From: a virus
IMG/VR virus record: IMGVR_UViG_3300023180_000202
Span: 1-34,032 of that record
Length of the DNA: 34,032 nt
Strand: one strand, 5' to 3'
Every line of letters begins with the position of its first letter. Within the stretch, counting starts at the first letter, position 1. The position numbers and the translations under genes are program-made. The notes below the pieces were generated by a model that saw only the letters and a program-made list of their open reading frames with translations, made no database searches and had not been told where the DNA came from. Below are positions 31,656 through 34,032 of the stretch, piece by piece.

Positions 31656-34032
31656 TTACCTAAGTTTCGTATTTGACGAGTAGTCAACAGCCTTTAACAG
31701 GAGATCTTTCAGTTTAGTCGCTGAATCATCGTCTATCTCTGAAAGTCTATCAAGCATCTCTAGAGATTCCAACATTCTTCTAGCAGCAGCCTGTTCTGGA
31801 AACTTTCCGGTAGCCTCCAACTCCTCTGCCATGTCTTGTATGGTTTCTCTGACATCATCTCTGTTGTTATTTCTGAGAGTGTTTATCAATCTGTCAAGAC
31901 CAGCTGAAATTTCTTCAGGGGTAGACTTTTTGAACACTGTTCCGTATGGGTTAGCAAACCGAGCATCTCCGTGATTTGCAAACTTGTAGGCAAATGTTGT
32001 TATTAGTTCATCATCTGTCATGTTTGCGATGACTGTTTCTTCGGGGAGGGGAACTCCCAGATTTATCGATCTTGAAATTTCTGGCTGGCTGAATGCGAGA
32101 CCGTGGTCAATTGGATAAACGTCTTGACCTATAAGCATAATGTTTCCGGGGTTTCTGTCTGGATTTGCAGAAATGACATCTAGTCCCAACATTTGAATTA
32201 CAGTAAAGGCACTGGTTGTGTCTCTCATCTGCTTCATATTGTCGGCGTATGGAACTGTATTGCTCATTCCTTCGGCATCTGAGTAGAAACTTTGTGCAAA
32301 TTGAATTAGCACAGCCGGTGTTTCATTGTCGCTTGACGTTGATCTGTTGGGCTGGATGAGTCTAAGCGCAGGCGCATCAAATCCAAAAACTTCACCAAGC
32401 TGATATCCAGCAACCTCTGAGTGAACTTCACCTACTCCCATTGCGTTATCGTAATAGGCCTTTATGCCGTATCTGTGGCCGGTAAGCTTGTCTTCAAGAA
32501 CAATTACTTCATTTGAGCTTGCGTTTCCGGGGAGAAGCTTGGGGGTAAAGCGAGACTCATCGCCACGACCGATGTCATCCATTATTGCTGCGCCAATGTG
32601 TTCATCTGGTATCTCGGACAGTGGTGCACCTTGACGCATGAGGCGAACTGAATCATCTAGCGATAGATTTGATGTATTCTCTACTCTTACAAAGCTTTCA
32701 CCATTTGGTGTAAGCGCTGAACGTATTTCTGCAACTGGGTTCATCGATCCGTCTGGTGCCCTATCTACCTTGAGAAGTTTGTCTGTTGGGTTTGATGAAA
32801 GTCTCATTCCTGACGGATCATAGTGAGCAACCGGTGCCGTGGCATAACTTAGGCGAACGTCCACGGGCAGGTATTGCTCTGCTCCGCTGCCCTTTGCTGT
32901 GAGCACATCAAATGCTTCCTGACCAACCTCGTCTATTATTTGCTGACGGCGCTCTGGGGTTACCTCGTAAGGAGATATGTTGAGTCTACCGCTTGAGTCA
33001 GAGTCTATGCGGTCACCCATAAAGTACCCAAAGGCCACGGAATTCTTTTCCCCATTGGGACCATCAAGAGCGAGCATGAAATCTCCGTGTCCGGGCATCA
33101 TTTCTGCTGACTCTCCATTAAGGCTTGGCTGTACCATCCTTTCCAACCTAGCGTGGCGAACATCGTCTTTGATTAGCGCCTTCGCTATGATGCTTTCAGG
33201 ACTTCCGTCATCTCTGTCGTATGCCTGAACCAGCTTGGCCATTTTGTCGTTCAGTTGAACGAGCGTATCGGGATCATAAGTTGGATCCTGCCGGAATCCA
33301 CGACGACCCCACACTGAGTGACCGTCAATTCCCGGATAGACTTCAACAACAGCGCTCTTGGATGACGCTGCGTAGAAGGTAAAGGCATGTGAGTTGAGCT
33401 GATCAGCAATATCGTATCCCTGAATACCGACAGCATTTCCATCCTTTGAGAATGTGGAGAAAGCACGCATGGCGTCTTCTAGATTGGCCTCGTCTACGGT
33501 AGCCAGTAAATCTGCTTCTGTTATCTTTGGATTGGACAAGAATAGGAACTGGTTCTCTACGCTCTTTACGTTTCCAGTCTTTGCATCAAACTTGATTAGT
33601 CTCCTGTATGTCCGCGAGTCATCTGGATTGACATCTCTTACGGCAAGTAGAGTCTCTGTTCCGTCTGGGTTCTTCTTCAGCAGAGTGACTCTGAAGTCAC
33701 CATTAGCCCTTACCGACTTTGCACCGCCAACTTTGTCTATTCTTATATCAGTGAGTATTGGTGTAACACGAAGAGTGTAATCGTCGGAAGTGGCAACGTC
33801 AAAGTCGTGCCCGTGAGACAAAGCCAATTGAGTCCACTCTTTGAGATCGGCGTCAGACATATCTCCGACGGGTCCGTCGGTCTCCCACGGTCTTTCACCG
33901 TTGGGGTATCTTGAAGATATTACTCTCTCTGCCTTCTCCTTCTGTCGTCTGCGTAATGTCTTTAGAGCGCTCCTCCAGCTATAAGCTTCGACAGGCAGCT
34001 CGGACGGGACATCAGGGTCAACAACGAGGTCT
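31656..34032 (-). CDS. Large protein with HipA/PI3-4-kinase-like domain, partial
   Basis: The reading frame has no stop from 31656 to the right edge, and the internal Met at 33860 has GGAG only 2 bases away, so I regard it as partial at its 5' end (at least 791 residues visible). Counting from that Met, residues ~450-590 look like a PI3/PI4-kinase or HipA-type kinase: VLEDKLTGHRYGIKAYY with a possible ATP-binding K467, SEVAGYQLGEVF (E482), hinge AVLIQFAQSF, catalytic NPDRNPGN (D568, N573) and metal site YPIDHGLAF (D585). All key residues appear present. The N-terminal ~400 residues are unassigned. It may be carried in the head or modify a host protein; its substrate is unknown. Confidence 0.75.
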   Translation of the reverse strand, partial: DLVVDPDVPSELPVEAYSWRSALKTLRRRQKEKAERVISSRYPNGERPWETDGPVGDMSDADLKEWTQLALSHGHDFDVATSDDYTLRVTPILTDIRIDKVGGAKSVRANGDFRVTLLKKNPDGTETLLAVRDVNPDDSRTYRRLIKFDAKTGNVKSVENQFLFLSNPKITEADLLATVDEANLEDAMRAFSTFSKDGNAVGIQGYDIADQLNSHAFTFYAASSKSAVVEVYPGIDGHSVWGRRGFRQDPTYDPDTLVQLNDKMAKLVQAYDRDDGSPESIIAKALIKDDVRHARLERMVQPSLNGESAEMMPGHGDFMLALDGPNGEKNSVAFGYFMGDRIDSDSSGRLNISPYEVTPERRQQIIDEVGQEAFDVLTAKGSGAEQYLPVDVRLSYATAPVAHYDPSGMRLSSNPTDKLLKVDRAPDGSMNPVAEIRSALTPNGESFVRVENTSNLSLDDSVRLMRQGAPLSEIPDEHIGAAIMDDIGRGDESRFTPKLLPGNASSNEVIVLEDKLTGHRYGIKAYYDNAMGVGEVHSEVAGYQLGEVFGFDAPALRLIQPNRSTSSDNETPAVLIQFAQSFYSDAEGMSNTVPYADNMKQMRDTTSAFTVIQMLGLDVISANPDRNPGNIMLIGQDVYPIDHGLAFSQPEISRSINLGVPLPEETVIANMTDDELITTFAYKFANHGDARFANPYGTVFKKSTPEEISAGLDRLINTLRNNNRDDVRETIQDMAEELEATGKFPEQAAARRMLESLEMLDRLSEIDDDSATKLKDLLLKAVDYSSNTKLR

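Noticed and set aside
441-33780. Plus-strand open frames throughout
   Set aside because: All lie opposite well-supported minus-strand genes, lack ribosome sites and read as low-complexity shadows.
33860-33862. ATG at 33860 as the start of the kinase-like gene
   Set aside because: The frame stays open to the right edge and the GGAG is only 2 bases from the ATG; the gene is better treated as partial.
1-34032. CRISPR array, integrase, transposase or attachment site
   Set aside because: No regularly spaced repeats, no recombinase motif and no tRNA-end duplication were seen.

Overview
The window is a stretch of a tailed-phage genome with a contractile tail (myovirus morphology). Every gene I can support lies on the minus strand, so the biological order runs from high to low coordinates. 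The host is probably an actinobacterium. This is inference, from the leaderless promoters, the three PG_binding_1 domains and the signal-peptide transglycosylase, not from any host gene. Terminase, portal and head protease are not visible and presumably lie beyond the right edge.

Layout, in transcription order. (1) 34032-29474: a long protein entering from the right edge that carries a lipid/protein-kinase-like domain, then three genes upstream of the capsid. (2) 29299-27992: HK97-type major capsid protein, followed by a strong hairpin terminator. (3) 27902-23285: six non-structural genes set between the capsid and connector genes: an unknown protein, a B12-dependent (class II) ribonucleotide reductase with its own promoter and structured leader, an unknown protein, a helicase-associated-domain plus HTH protein, a membrane protein and a DUF1599/Nmad1-like protein. 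(4) 23215-21011: a tiny Arg-rich protein, head-tail connector, Mu gpG/P2 gpS-like protein, and a putative tail terminator with an FN3 domain. (5) 21001-15869: a 1710-residue multidomain protein with a DEDDh exonuclease, two separate HExxH zinc-peptidase motifs and an ADP-ribosyltransferase-like stretch. (6) 15847-5056: two small genes, tail sheath, tail tube, tail assembly chaperones with a probable -1 frameshift, tape measure, baseplate adaptor, baseplate hub carrying a peptidoglycan-binding domain, and a spike/fibre ending in a seven-repeat beta-propeller. (7) 4986-3135: lysis genes (SLT transglycosylase, M15-type endolysin, holin-like protein). (8) 3095-1: an unknown protein, a winged-helix regulator, a DEDDy exonuclease with zinc ribbon, a small unknown, and a family A DNA polymerase cut by the left edge.

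Five genes (starts 1292, 3095, 13036, 15847, 24452) have a TTG-type -35 box, exactly 17 bases, a TAnnnT -10 box, exactly 6 bases, then ATG with no room for a ribosome binding site. This is the geometry of leaderless transcripts. The other genes use Shine-Dalgarno sites or ATGA/TAATG coupling. The chaperone gene pair is its own transcription unit: terminator, leaderless promoter, two overlapping ORFs, terminator.

No tRNA, CRISPR, integrase or insertion sequence was seen, and no gene-free stretch exceeds 300 bases. The longest are about 200 bases at 24858-25057, 174 at 29300-29473 and 157 at 27014-27170; each is annotated.
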